64,000 bases of DNA from Apostichopus japonicus (GCF_037975245.1 NC_092580.1:1771501-1835500); one strand, 5' to 3'; shown: positions 24,801-38,730, counted from the first letter of the stretch. Notes: generated from the letters alone by a model not told the origin. Made by a program: numbers and translations.

Positions 24801-27484
24801 CATTTCTGCTGATGCCATCACACGTTCTTAATGCTCTTTAGGAATTTGAAAAGGCGGACATGTCTTCCCAATATTGATCCCCTAGCACATCCCAAAAAAT
24901 TTAGGTCTTTCTTTTACAAGGCTTCTAAAATCTCAAGTCGAGGAACCAGGTTTTCTGAAGTGGTTCTTGTCATGCACGCCCTAAGGGTGCGCTGTGTGTC
25001 CTTATGTAAGCGGAGAAGAATGAAAGAAATTAGAAAGGAAGAAAGGCATTATGGGTAGGTAAAACAACCCATAGAACAGTATCTCGATCGGCGGACTCGG
25101 TTTTGATGAAACTGGTTTAAAGCAGGAAAATTGAAAAGGGAACCATAAAACCGACATTGTAAATGAGATTGGTCTGGACTCGTGCAAGCCATCCCGGGCA
25201 TTTTCTCCAAAGAGAATAAAGTTGCGAGTACAATGGAATTTAATATCCTATTCATGCTGATTAAAATCTTTTCGGGCGCTGTTAGGGATGAATTTTAATT
25301 GATATTGTGGAGGCATTTTCATTTTGTTGATAAGCCAAAGGCAACATGGAAAATTGTCCTGATTAAACATCTCTAGAGATTCTGATTTTGTTCTTAGTGA
25401 CTGTTTGTGACTGTTAGCAGCTGTATGATATTCAAACTTGGCTCACATGTGACGATCATTTCAATCGAAGCAAGTTTGGGATGAAGGAATTGTGGCATAA
25501 CATTTTCTTGCATGAAAATGCTTTAGCTTTGTATGGTAGTGTAAACTGTACGGTTTAACTTCAACATTAAATCTAAGAGAACAAATATTGGATAATCATT
25601 ATAACGACAGCCGATTTCATCAAACTCCGCTCTGTGGTTTTCTGTGTGTAGTTTTATCCGTGCATCCTTGATCATATTTCCATCAGATTTCATCAGTATC
25701 ATATTTGTAAAGGCCTTGAGTCGAACTGCACTTAACAAGGAAATCGTTTTCCTGACATCGAGCAGGTGTGAAGTTTTACTGTTTTGTTCTGGTAGATGTA
25801 GGTAAAATAATATATGTTCTTCAACATTCTCAAATTTCTTGTGTCACTGTAACAAATTTTAACCGGTTTCATTAGGTTGCCTAGATTAAAATTGCTTTTC
25901 CAAACAGGTTAAAAATTTGACTTTCAAATATGTTAATTATACAGAATCTATCAATGCAAGTAACACATATGTATTATAACACAATGCACACAGTTAGGGA
26001 TAATGAAAAGTTACTTTATATCACCAGACCTGATTGCAAAACAGATATATTTGGTGGAAAAAAACACTATGATTATGTAAAGTTTTTAGCAGTGAAATAT
26101 TGTAAACTGCTTTAAAGTAACTTAACAAATGGTATATAGTTACTTTATAGACTCTGTACTGCTCCAGCTATACTTTACATGTTTTCCCCATTTTTCTTAT
26201 TTTTGTTTTCAAATATATTTTTGTTTTAATAGTACAGTTACCTTGCATGTATAAAGTTGGTCCCGTTAGTAGTAACTAATGAGTTAATTACCTCGCATGA
26301 TTTAATTAACTTCATCCCCGTTAGGAGTACAGTAACTAAGGTAGGTCTTCACTGATCATACAAAGAGAAGGATGAAATCTTCCCCCGTCTTGAACCGGTT
26401 TTGAATAAAGGCAGAACATTTATTCAACAATTCCTGGATCTCATGATATGTGATACTCCTTTAATGTACTACAACTCTATTTGTATACAATGTCGAAGGC
26501 CCACCAATTTCATGATTAAAGGTTACTGTAGATAATTATGTTTCACATCAGAGTTAATAACATTTTTAAGTTTTCAACTTGAAGCATATTTAATTGTCAT
26601 TACATAGTCACATCTAGAAGCCATTGATCATAATTGAACATTAGTAGTACTCTGTTTGGTAACAACAACATCAGGGAAGTAATTTCATTATTTGATATCA
26701 CCTAGCAAATTTAGTTCTTGGCAATTTGGGCAATTGTTTCATAAATGAAAAAGCATAGCAGTTTGCAATTTTAAAAGACTACTGAAGTCATAATGTTTGA
26801 TAGAACATTAGGACTGTTAAGCCTAAGCTCTGCTATGCACAATATTATGCATAAACAAAGATTCATTGTAAACTATTTCATGTATATATAAACAGCACAT
26901 AATCTCACTTGTGAAAAACCTAGTGCAAGGCATATTGAGTCATCTAGCATTTCTAGTTGTGCAAAGATTGAAAAAGTGCTTTAAAAAAAAAGGACATATA
27001 AATGAAAACAACAATTTGTTTGTGCTTTAAGATTTGATGCTGCTGAAAGACTTGGGATTGCATCATGGATTATTGCAGTAATGTCTTGTTTGATGGTCGT
27101 TTTGTGGCATCATTACACTTACCAAAAACAATGCTAACTTTGATTGTCTGTGGCACAGAAACAGTGGTACAGATTGACGTAGAAATGAAAATGTCATAAT
27201 TTGTCTTCAATATGTTGCTGCAGAAGGCCTTTTGACTGCACAATGAATAACTGAAATTAAAATCTGTTTTAGCACTCCATAAAGCAGACTTTCACTGATA
27301 TTTTTTGTGAACTTTGTGTGTCATATATTTTGCCTTGATATTTTGCGGCACAGATATCCAGAAATATCTGTGTGCATCTTTCTGTGTACCAAATCCAACT
27401 GAACGGTAGAAACTTAGCTCTGCTTAGAAAAGGAAACCATTTGTTCAAAGGGATCAACCACTTCTAATATTTCTTCTTCAACAG
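21885..27484. other. Non-coding DNA upstream of the first recognised CUB-gene exon
   Basis: No coding exon is recognised. There is a T10 run then G14 at about 21987-22010, a CT-rich or CCCTCC-type patch near 23895-23940 and 24170-24185 that resembles transposon debris, and an imperfect tandem pair with the core AGTTA..CCT.GCATG (about 26234-26340). If the CUB gene has its 5' UTR exon nearby, this stretch is part of its first intron, but neither promoter nor first exon could be picked out. Confidence 0.35.
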
Positions 27485-27515
27485 ATTTTTGAATGAGGCG
27501 CACATTAAATTTCTG
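27485..27515 (+). promoter_or_regulatory. 5' UTR piece with a 7-codon uORF overlapping the main start
   Basis: A strong acceptor (CTAATATTTCTTCTTCAACAG, AG at 27483-27484) precedes this segment, so the exon is internal and an upstream 5' UTR exon should exist. An ATG at 27493 opens a frame of seven codons (MRRTLNF) whose TGA (27514-27516) shares its A with the main ATG (27516-27518), giving TGATG. Such overlap is compatible with termination-reinitiation control. Neither ATG has a good purine at -3. Confidence 0.55.
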
Positions 27516-27648
27516 ATGACAATTTGTGGACTCTCAGAGGCTAGTTGCTTGTGCTGCACGCGGGTGATTAGTCTACTGGTTTACACACTTCTCCTGTCAG
27601 TGGGGTCTGCCCATGGTGTCTGCCAAGACCCACCATCAATCACCGAAG
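27516..27648 (+). CDS. CUB-domain protein, signal-peptide exon
   Basis: Encodes residues 1-44 plus the first base of codon 45. The N-terminus has a short basic Cys-rich head (..SCLCCTR), a hydrophobic core (VISLLVYTLLLSVGSA) and a probable cleavage site near SAHG, followed by VCQDPPSITE: a classical secretory signal peptide of an extracellular or cell-surface protein. The 5' splice site is G|GTAAGA at 27649, leaving phase 1, which joins in frame to the next exon at 40103 (Gly codon). The frame upstream of this ATG is open back to the acceptor, so an earlier start is possible, but the position of the hydrophobic core favours this one. The first intron is about 12.5 kb. Confidence 0.75.
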
Positions 27649-30428
<2,780 letters not shown>

Positions 30429-30997
30429 AGGGATATTCCGTTGGCTGAATTTCATTGCTTTATTAAGTACAAAAATGCTGGACATTTACTGCATCTTTAC
30501 TTCCAAACCAAATTCTCATAGCATTTTGTGTAGCGATGATATTAAATTTTCCAAATAATGCAGTAGTTTGTCGATGCATCCAGCAACAGTAACCCCCCCC
30601 CCCCCAAAAAAAAAAGAAGAATTCTTTGATAATGTTTAGCCCATTTGTTCACAGAGAAAAATATTTCTACCAAAAGTTGCATCTTAAAGAAATTCTAACT
30701 GCAGAGAACATTGACAGCTTTTAAGCAAACATTCACTATGTGTATCAAGGATATTAAAATCAAGAAGAATATGATAATAGGCGTAGAAGTAAATCCTCTG
30801 AAAGAACATTTGCCCAGATGACATCACAGACCACCCACTCTAGGCAATAATTGAGGATTTAGCCAGTTAAAATAGTTTACTTTCAATGAACCATATCTCC
30901 AGTTAGGAACAGAATCTTGAGATGGGGTTTTCATCCAACAGTGTTGAATGTTTTCCTCTATTAGATACTGTACATGGTCTGCCTCTTGAATATCCCT
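30429..30997. mobile_element. MITE, 569 bp, flanked by TTAA
   Basis: Left terminus AGGGATATTC (30429) and right terminus GAATATCCCT (ending 30997) are a 10-bp perfect inverted repeat, flanked by TTAA at 30425-30428 and 30998-31001. The interior is non-coding and contains C12A10 (about 30594-30616) and TGACATCACAG at 30819-30829. It has the same length as the element at 21312-21880, but the interiors do not align along their length by eye. A TTAA-specific (piggyBac/Kolobok-type) non-autonomous transposon is the best interpretation. Confidence 0.88.
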
Positions 30998-31219
30998 TTA
31001 AGGGCAGAATAATGGAGAATTAGGGCAAACGAGTATCAAAAGTAGATCAAATTATGCTTCTATTTCAATATTTAACTTCTAATGTGAAAGAAAGTAATCT
31101 CAATCAGATTACAAAATATATTCTTTTTGTGCAAATATTTATTTCAATATATGAAATACATAAAGATCTGTGTCATGACAATGTGAATACTATTGAATAA
31201 ACTCTTATTAGGCCTGTTA

Positions 31220-31990
31220 AATGTTTATGCAATTATTCAGAGTATTCCGTTCCTTTCCATTCAACCAAGCACTGGGATTACGGTATAAATCTCTCTGTCG
31301 TAAATATGAAAGTATTCAAATTATGGATAATTTACAATTTTATAGTACGGAAGTATTCATATTAAGGCATCCATTCCTGTACCATGCAAGTCTTCATATT
31401 ATGGAAGACATTTTTAAGTTATCAGATTCTGAAATAAATTTCTTAAATGTCAGTTATAGAATACTGTATATATTTCTGTCATTGAGTATCCACTTTGAGA
31501 AATACTTAAACGCTGTCATAAGGAAGAATTCAGATTATGAAAAACATTCCCGTAGTATATTCAATACCATCCTGTAAAACTTAACAGGCCCGCGAACTGT
31601 GGCTATACGTGTGAAATTCTAGGCATGTCCAATTATAAAAATGATGGAATACATGCCTGCTTTAGATTATGGAATACATCAATTGCTGTCATATGTGAGT
31701 ATTATGAAATAACTTGTTATCAAATTATGAAATAAATTTCTCTAATATTCCATAATAGATGATGGAATACATTCCTGTCATATTTAAGTATTATGAAATC
31801 AAGTTATAATCAAATAATGATATAAATTTCTCTAATATCGTATATTAAGTATTTCCAAGTGTTCATTCCTGCCTTACTGTATGTAAGTCATATCTTTACA
31901 AGTGTTTAAATCATAGAATACATTCACATCATATATATATCCTTGACATAATGTATAATATTTGAAGGTTGGAATACAATATTTCTGTCA
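31220..31990. repeat. Degenerate AT-rich repeat array
   Basis: Variants of ATTATGGAATACATTCCTGTCATAT recur many times with spacing of roughly 50-90 bp, for example near 31340, 31395, 31640, 31670 and 31760. The 118-codon open frame at 31221-31577 lies in this array and its repeated FRV/LRH-type fragments reflect the DNA repeat, so it is not called as a gene. Confidence 0.55.
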
Positions 31991-32508
31991 TATCATGGAA
32001 AACAGTCTTGCCACTTTATCCTTCAGGGTTTTGTGCATTTTTTCTCCATCTACGGGAAGAATTGTCAGACCTTTTTCTGTTAATTTTCTTGTGGCTCTTA
32101 GCAAATCTGATTGATATACTGTATGGAAGGTGTTGCTGCCACGCTCTTCAGAATGTTGTGTATAACGTCAGATTTCTCAGTGTTTGATGGAATTATCTGT
32201 TGAATACAACTTGTGTAAATTCTCAAATAATATGCAGTTTGCAATTTTCATGAATGTCTAATCCCAGAAAATCTGATGGGGATTATCAAAAGATTTACTT
32301 TGATTACTTTTTTCATTTTTGGGTTTTTTTATTGGGAGGCTGTGCTAAACAATGAGGATTACCAGTGTGCATGCAACACTTCTAACGGTTTACTTGGGAT
32401 ATAAAATTATAGAGAGACTGCTTGAAGCTCTGATGAGCAGTAAAAGTATCTGAATGAGGTGGGAAAGCCGGTTTATTCTTTTTCAGTTCTTCAAGATTTA
32501 CTTCGTTC

Positions 32509-32781
32509 CCCACTTACCTGTCTCCCCACAACCTATGCACCGCATTCTACCGTGTCTAGAATGCCCTGGTAATCTTTTAACACTGTACACCCTCATTGGC
32601 CCTAATGGCCTTCCTTCATTTTTCTACCCACAAAGTGTCTCAATGTGTTTTTCGGAGTTAGAAAAATTTTCGCGAAATTCGCCCGGATTACCTTGGATTT
32701 ATACTCTAGAAGTTTCCTATCAGGACTTCTGCACTTCCAAGGATCTTTTCCAGCCTGATAAGTATCCTTTTCTTGTAGGGA
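32509..32781 (+). repeat. Left terminal inverted repeat (273 bp)
   Basis: Exact reverse complement, as far as I could read base by base, of 38079-38351. Identity of both arms points to a recent insertion or to gene conversion between arms. Open frames across it (for example the matching 59-codon stretch containing KDPWKCRSPDRKLLEYK at both ends) are a consequence of the repeat and not evidence of a protein. Confidence 0.93.
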
Positions 32782-33356
32782 CGTTAACGTTTTCAGACTC
32801 ATATTTCAAAACGATTTACGTTAAGACATTAATATAACATTAATATAACATTAATATCTCATAGAAACGTTATGTCGACGTTTTTACCACACCACATTTA
32901 ACGTAATAAACACGTAATAAATGTTATGATAACGTACCTGTTACTCCTCAAATCTCTCCATGTCGAGACGTATCAATTTCGTAGTGTAGTACAGTAGAAG
33001 TATCCAACTTCCTATTGAAACCACCTAGTGCATAGCCACGACTAGGCTATCAGGTGCTACGAAATGCAACTGTGCTTAAAATGTCGGAACATCGAACATT
33101 ATTCACGAAGCGCATACTGTATGCTCGGAGCGCGTTAGCGCTTGTACCTCTGTTGGGGTTTCATCCTACCCCTTTTCCAACTTACTAACTCGTTTGTCTT
33201 GGAAATTCACCCAAAATATAGAGAGAGAGGTTTATTCCATGGGATCGCTCACGTAGTCGACAGCTCGTTGCAGCAAACGTTGAGCTTACACGTGTCAATC
33301 CAGGTGACTGCTTGGCCCCCCTCCTCTCATAACAAATATACAGCGGGTATATTGTC

Positions 33357-33443
33357 TTGGCAGTTTGCCAAGACTCTTAGAAGGCTTGTTTTCCTGGCAC
33401 TTTGCCAAGCTTCGAGAACGTTCTCTTCTTGGCAGGTTGCCAA
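33357..33443. promoter_or_regulatory. Three TTGGC-N5-GCCAA palindromes in a row
   Basis: Sites at 33357-33371 (TTGGCAGTTTGCCAA), 33394-33408 (CTGGCACTTTGCCAA) and 33429-33443 (TTGGCAGGTTGCCAA) each fit the full nuclear factor I consensus spacing, with start-to-start distances of 37 and 35 bp. They lie in the subterminal part of the composite element. They may be binding sites for a host NFI-type protein or for the element's own transposase; this is an inference from the motif only. Confidence 0.5.
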
Positions 33444-33709
33444 GGTACTAAGTAACGAGACTGTACTAGAATCGCTTCAGTTTGCGCCTTTTAACATGCT
33501 CTGGAGGGGGTTCCACAAGCTTTTTAAACAACAAAACATAAGCAAGGTTTCAAACCTAGACATATGGCGATGAATTATAACGAGAGAGAAAAATAATTAG
33601 CGAGGAGAATATGACCCATGAATGCCCAGGAAATCTATGTCATGTCCTGGTTTCTGCTGGTACTCATTAAACACACATTCGGGCTGTGTAATGATAAATG
33701 GTGTAGCGA

Positions 33710-34960
33710 TTGCAGTGTCTTTCCGCAATTAATTCGAACCTGTCGTCGCAGCTCAAGCTGCTAGTTCCGTGGGGCAACACTCCCCTGATGAAAGAGACTC
33801 TTCCCCCTCTTGGAGGCGGGATTAACTTTGAGGCTGGGGATAAGTATATCTCCGTTTGCCGTGGGAACCTCGCTCCAGCCGGCTTTCCTTTCGGATTGGG
33901 CGTTTGCCCTTACTACCCCGATCTGGGGGCCCAGCAGTTGTTGATCTCATCGGTTCCAGGCTCCGGGACCGACTCCTGGGATCCGGAGTGGAACCTCGGT
34001 TCCGCACTCCCTGTGAGGTCTCGCTGGACCCGTGGTCTCGTCGGACCCGGGCCCCCAGAGCCCATCTCTGTGTGCGTACCTAGCCGGGTACCACTCCTCT
34101 CGACCCGGACATTCTGTCCATTCCGGTCGGAATTTCAAATGGGCTATTTATTGGCCTTGAGCCTTGCCCTTGCCTTCCCCCTTGGTCATAGAATCCGGAC
34201 GGTGCCGGGACCTTGGGGGGCAATATCTCAATATCTCTTTCTCCTCTCTCTCTCTCTCTCCTCCGGCCTCTCTCGCCGGACTCGGGCTCCCGGAGCCTAT
34301 CTCTGTGTGCGTACCACGCCGGGTACCACTCTCCTCGACCCGGACATTCTGTCCGTTCCGGTCGGAACTTCTAATGGGCTTTTTATTGGCCTTGAGCCTA
34401 GCCTTCCTTGGGTCGGAGGGGAACGTCTGTTCCGGGCTCCTTCTGAGGTCTCGCCGGACCCTGGCTCTCCGGAGCCCCTCTCTTTGCGCGCACCACAACG
34501 GGTGCCGCTCTCTGCGACCCGGACGGACTGTCCGCTCTGGCCGTCTTTGTCATGGGCTTTTGGTTGGCCTTGAGCCTTGCCCTTGCCCTAGCCCTTGGTG
34601 GTACATCCGGACAGCGCCGGCACCTTGGGTGGCAAAATATCCATCTCTCTCTCTCTCTCATGGGCTTTTGGTTGGCCTTGAGCCTTGCCCTTGCCCTAGC
34701 CCTTGGTGGTACATCCGGACTACGCCGGCACCTTGGGTGGCAAAATCCCCATCTCTCTCTCTCTCTCTTCTCCGGCCCTCTCCTGGCCTCTCTCCATCTC
34801 AACTCCCACCAACTCTCTCACTTCCTCTTCATCTCCTGTCTCTCCTCCGATTCCCTCCAGGGGAACTGTGGGTTCGGTGATAGATCTAAACTGTCCCGGC
34901 CTGCTAGCCAGGTGTCGATGTGCTGCCACTGTCTGGTGTGAAAACAAAACAGACTAGACA
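33710..34960. repeat. GC-rich tandem array inside the composite element
   Basis: Composition jumps from AT-rich to GC-rich. Related blocks containing GGACCCGGGCCCCCAGAGCC-like sequence recur near 34042, 34277 and 34455. A 108-bp unit starting ATGGGCTTTTGGTTGGCCTT occurs at 34552 and 34660, each copy ending in a (CT)n run. Long open frames exist on both strands (287 and 238 codons on plus, 134 and 116 on minus), but they overlap one another in several frames and read as low-complexity repeats (LALSLALALALGGTSG). This is what GC-rich, stop-poor tandem DNA yields and is not a gene. Confidence 0.85.
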
Positions 34961-35150
34961 GAGGTCTCGGAACAGTTCACACATTTAAGGTGGCTTCGAG
35001 ACATGTCTGAGAAACTCACGTTAAGGAGAGACTAACGGCGAATAGTCTAACGTATCAAACGGAACGACTATAAGGAGGAAGTAGGGTGGGAGTATGCTAA
35101 CAGAGAGTAAAGTTACGTGACAAAAACAACGCGCCCCGCTAGAGGCTCGC

Positions 35151-36080
35151 GGCTTACAAGGTACGCTACAATAGTGAAAACTTCCCAAACTTAGAAGCGA
35201 ACACGTAACTAGAATACATGAAGGAAAAGGACGAATCATGTATACAAGGGAGAGAACCCCTCTATCCGCATACAGAGCGGGAAGGGAGGAACAAGGCTAC
35301 GAGATACGCCCCAAGTGAAACTCCCGACACTTAGGAGGCGCACGAGTAGCGAAACCCATGGAGAAACATGAAAATATGTACAAATATATGAAGGTTCAAA
35401 CAAGAGACAACAACAACGTAATCGAACCGCCTAACCACCTAGTATTGGATAGGAGTTCGCGGCTTACAAGATACGTTACAAGGAGAAACACTTCCGACAT
35501 ATGGAAGCAACGTAACTAAACATATATGCATCGAAAAACTTGTAAAACGGACGAAACATGTATATAACGGAGAGAACCCCCTAACCGCGAACCAGCGGAG
35601 GGGGGAACAAGGCTACGAGGTACACCCCAAGTCATGAGACTCAGGGAGCGCACGTAGCAACAACTGGAGGAAACATGAAAATATACAACAATATATGAAA
35701 TCAAGGATACTCCCGTCTTAACATGAAAAACAACGAAACGAGCCGACTATCTCGACTAGTTAGAAGATATCGGAACGTGGCTACAACTACGCTACAAAAG
35801 TGAAAACCCACACTGAAAGCGTAAAAATTAACGAAGTACATGAAAGCAAAACATCTTATGCCTTAAGAAAGGCTGAAACACATGTACATACGGAAAAACA
35901 TGCCTATCCGCGTAAACAGGGCGGTATAGGCAACGCTACAAATTACGCTACAAGGGAAAAACCCACACAAAAGCGTAAGAAGTAACGAAGGAACATGAAA
36001 CAAGCAAAACATCTTATTTTTTGAAAGTAAGAAAAGCTGAAACATGTACATACGAAAATATATGCCTATCCGCGTAAACA
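35151..36080. repeat. Second tandem array: 310-bp units, then about 155-bp units
   Basis: GGCTTACAAGGTACG at 35151 recurs as GGCTTACAAGATACG at 35461 (period 310), with shared downstream blocks GGAGAGAACCCC and GAACAAGGCTACGAG. From about 35780 a shorter unit (GCTACAA..TACGCTACAA, at 35780 and 35935) repeats and ends with CCTATCCGCGTAAACA. All variants share GCTACAA and GTGAAAAC cores, so the arrays are related. Confidence 0.8.
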
Positions 36081-36081
36081 A

Positions 36082-37947
36082 CAGGGTTCGTACGGGTGCT
36101 TGAAAACCTTGAAAATGCTTGAATTTGATTGGTCAGTTTTCAAGGCCTTGAAAGTACTTGATTTCTTATATTTTTGGAAAATGTCATTGAAAAGTGCTTG
36201 AAATTTAACATGCTTAATGCAAAACATATTTTGTATGTAATTGTTACACAATAAATACCGTGGAATAGTCAAATTGTGACAAACAAAAAACTTAAAATAA
36301 TGTCTTAGTTGTCTAAAAAATTACGAGGGAGGGTCGCGCACAATCCCGCAAACTTCTCGCACAGTCACTGGCAAATTACGGCCTCCACTAAGCAATTTCA
36401 GTACCAGCGACAATAACCCAAAATCCCCACAAATCTCCGACCACATGGTAGCCTAACTTCACACTGAGTCAACATGGATATCTAACCTAGCCATCTGTTT
36501 ATTCGCTCAGTTGTGTCGCAAATAAAGAATAAAAATATCCATGAAAAACTTCAATCTTCGACCACATTTTAGCCTAACAATCACACTAAGTCAATGGGAA
36601 ATGTAGCCTAACCATCGGTTTGGTTTGCCCCCCAAATAAACTTTGCGTAGCTTTGTTTACACACTTTCCTTGCTGCTATCGTCGCGCGCATGGTAGCCGA
36701 ACACCACACATAGTCAACGGGAAAATCTAGCCTAAGCATCTCTTTATTTGCTGAAATTGTGACGCAGTTAGCTAGAACTAAAATATCCGTGAAATACTGC
36801 AACCTTCGACCACATGTTAGCCTAACAGCCACACTAAGTCAATGGGAAATGTAGACAACCATCGGTTTGCCAAAAAAAAAAAAATGCGTAGCTTTGTTTA
36901 CAATTTCAATTGACTGAAAATCGGCAGTTGTTTGGATGGTATGTGCTATGTCTTAAAGAGGGAATGTTGTATTTTACGTACACCGTTGCTGTGGCGATGG
37001 ATTGAAGGTTTTAACTTCGATTACTTTTCAGCAGTATATAATGGTTTTGTATTTGGTGGTGATTTCATCCACACACGTTGTTTTCTATGTGTTTCTACAT
37101 GTTTTCTATTTCAGTTGATGGGTTGTTGGTTTTTCGTTATATATTTGGTGTCTTGACGTTATTTGCTAAACGATCGCAAATTTTTGCGATTAAAATTTTA
37201 ATGAATTTGCTTTAAGGTCGCATCACTAGGAAGAGGGTAATTGTGCTTACTTTATCCTATTAAATGCTTACAACCATTTCCTTAAACAGCATGTTGAATT
37301 TTAGAAAAGAGCACCCCTAAACCTTAACAAAAAAAACCCTCCTAAATTCATTAAGAGGGTCGTTTTTAACTTTTCATTTTCCAAAATTGCCCCCAAAGCC
37401 AAATCTTAATTTCTACCCTGGTTGTAACAACAGTCGATCAGACACGGACAGTCCATAGGCCGAGTGAAAATGCATTGCTGGACGTACGCATGTGAGCTGT
37501 ACAGTAGTAAACAATCTAAATCCTACCTACCTGAACGATTAATTATTTATCATTCTAGTTGGTAGGATTTATATTGTATATCATAAACAATACTGTTTGT
37601 ATGCGGCGCACGTGTAGCATCGTTACAATTCGGATATATCACGTAAACACATGCATGCTGTGAACAATTTTGGTGGAAAATTTGGAAGGACTACCAAGTT
37701 TTTTGCAGGACTACCAAAATCTTTGAAAATCTTTGAAACTGGTAGTCCCACGGACAACCTTCTCAAATACCTGAAAATCCAACACTGATCATGTCTTTAT
37801 ATACCCAGCGTACACATTGCATTAGATATGTTTTATGCCTCTGTCTCACAGAATGTCTATTGTTAATGATAAGCATGTGCTTGAAAACATAAATTTGGTG
37901 CTTGAAAAGTGCTTGAATTTTGTTGTGAAAAAAGTGTACGAACCCTG
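36082..37947. mobile_element. Nested non-autonomous DNA transposon, 1.87 kb
   Basis: Termini CAGGGTTCGTAC (36082-36093) and GTACGAACCCTG (37936-37947) are perfect 12-bp inverted repeats, followed inward on both sides by several CTTGAAA-type motifs. AAACAA flanks both ends (36076-36081 and 37948-37953). The interrupted sequence continues the host array: the intact sister sequence GCGTAAACAGGGCGGTATAG is at 35912-35931. CAGGG termini suggest a hAT-like element, although a 6-bp duplication differs from the usual 8 bp. No transposase frame; non-autonomous. Confidence 0.88.
36436..36900. repeat. Dimeric tandem repeat inside the nested element
   Basis: Two-part pattern A-B-A'-B'. A (36436 on) and A' (36682 on) share TAGCC.AAC..CACA..AGTCAA and TTTATT.GCT. 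B (about 36556) and B' (about 36803) share TTCGACCACAT and CACTAAGTCAATGGGAAATGTAG and end TGCGTAGCTTTGTTTACA. The higher-order period is about 247 bp. No coding meaning was found. Confidence 0.7.
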
Positions 37948-38078
37948 AAACAAGGCGGTATAGGCAACGAACAAAGTAGTCTCGCAGAGCTACTACCTGC
38001 TACCCTAAAAACGTTACGTAAGAAAAAACGAACGCATGGGCGAGAGTGTACACTAAAAACAGCCCCCAAAAACACCCT

Positions 38079-38351
38079 TCCCTACAAGAAAAGGATACTT
38101 ATCAGGCTGGAAAAGATCCTTGGAAGTGCAGAAGTCCTGATAGGAAACTTCTAGAGTATAAATCCAAGGTAATCCGGGCGAATTTCGCGAAAATTTTTCT
38201 AACTCCGAAAAACACATTGAGACACTTTGTGGGTAGAAAAATGAAGGAAGGCCATTAGGGCCAATGAGGGTGTACAGTGTTAAAAGATTACCAGGGCATT
38301 CTAGACACGGTAGAATGCGGTGCATAGGTTGTGGGGAGACAGGTAAGTGGG
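38079..38351 (-). repeat. Right terminal inverted repeat (273 bp)
   Basis: Reverse complement of 32509-32781. It marks the right edge of the composite element; unique intron sequence begins TCACTCGTAAAT at 38352. Confidence 0.93.
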
Positions 38352-38730
38352 TCACTCGTAAATATATAAACCAGTAAGTTTTATAATTTTCTTAGTAACT
38401 GTTGTGGTGTCACTTTTGTCTTGATCCGATACGATACAAAAACAAACATTGTTTTACTTGAGTTTCAGGTTTATTGTAGACAAAATGTTTGCCTAGAGCT
38501 GTAGATCTTAAGTGCATTCCTTCCAGAAGCAAGAACATGTTGTATGTGCATGTACTGTACTAATGCATCAGTCATGGTTATTAAATATTAAATTCAGCTA
38601 AAATTATTTGAAGTGGCAACTGAGTATTTAGCACTGAGGACAAGTATTCCGAACTTAAAATGTATATAGAACAGCAAATGATTGGTGGATGAAAAGGGTT
38701 TTCCTTGGTTGTCACCTTTGCAACTAGGAG

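Larger units (their letters stand above)
32509..38351. mobile_element. Composite 5.84-kb element with 273-bp terminal inverted repeats
   Basis: Two long inverted repeats (32509-32781 and 38079-38351) bound this insertion inside intron 1. Reading from the outside, both begin CCCACTTACCTGTCTCC. The interior consists of an AT-rich subterminal part, three palindromes (33357-33443), a GC-rich tandem array (33710-34960), a second tandem array (35151-36080) and a nested 1.87-kb element. No transposase was found. Long inverted repeats enclosing tandem arrays are seen in non-autonomous Mutator-like and Polinton-related elements, but the family is unassigned. No clear target duplication was found; ACTTCGT on the left and ACTCGT on the right flank are only suggestive. 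Confidence 0.85.

Noticed and set aside
31221-31577. 118-codon frame in intron 1
   Set aside because: It is built from a degenerate AT-rich DNA repeat that continues beyond its ends without remaining open.
32454-32837. 127-codon frame duplicated in reverse at 38053-38355
   Set aside because: Its duplication is fully explained by the terminal inverted repeats of the composite element.
33142-33573. 143-codon frame in the composite element
   Set aside because: It runs over the three NFI-like palindromes, shows no domain, and has no start or splice context that supports translation.
33710-34573. 287-codon plus-strand open frame
   Set aside because: It lies in a GC-rich tandem array, overlaps equally long frames in other phases and strands, and translates to repeated low-complexity text.
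34164-34880. 238-codon plus-strand open frame
   Set aside because: Same array; its repeated LVGLEPCPCPSPWWYIRT-like units only mirror the 108-bp DNA repeat.
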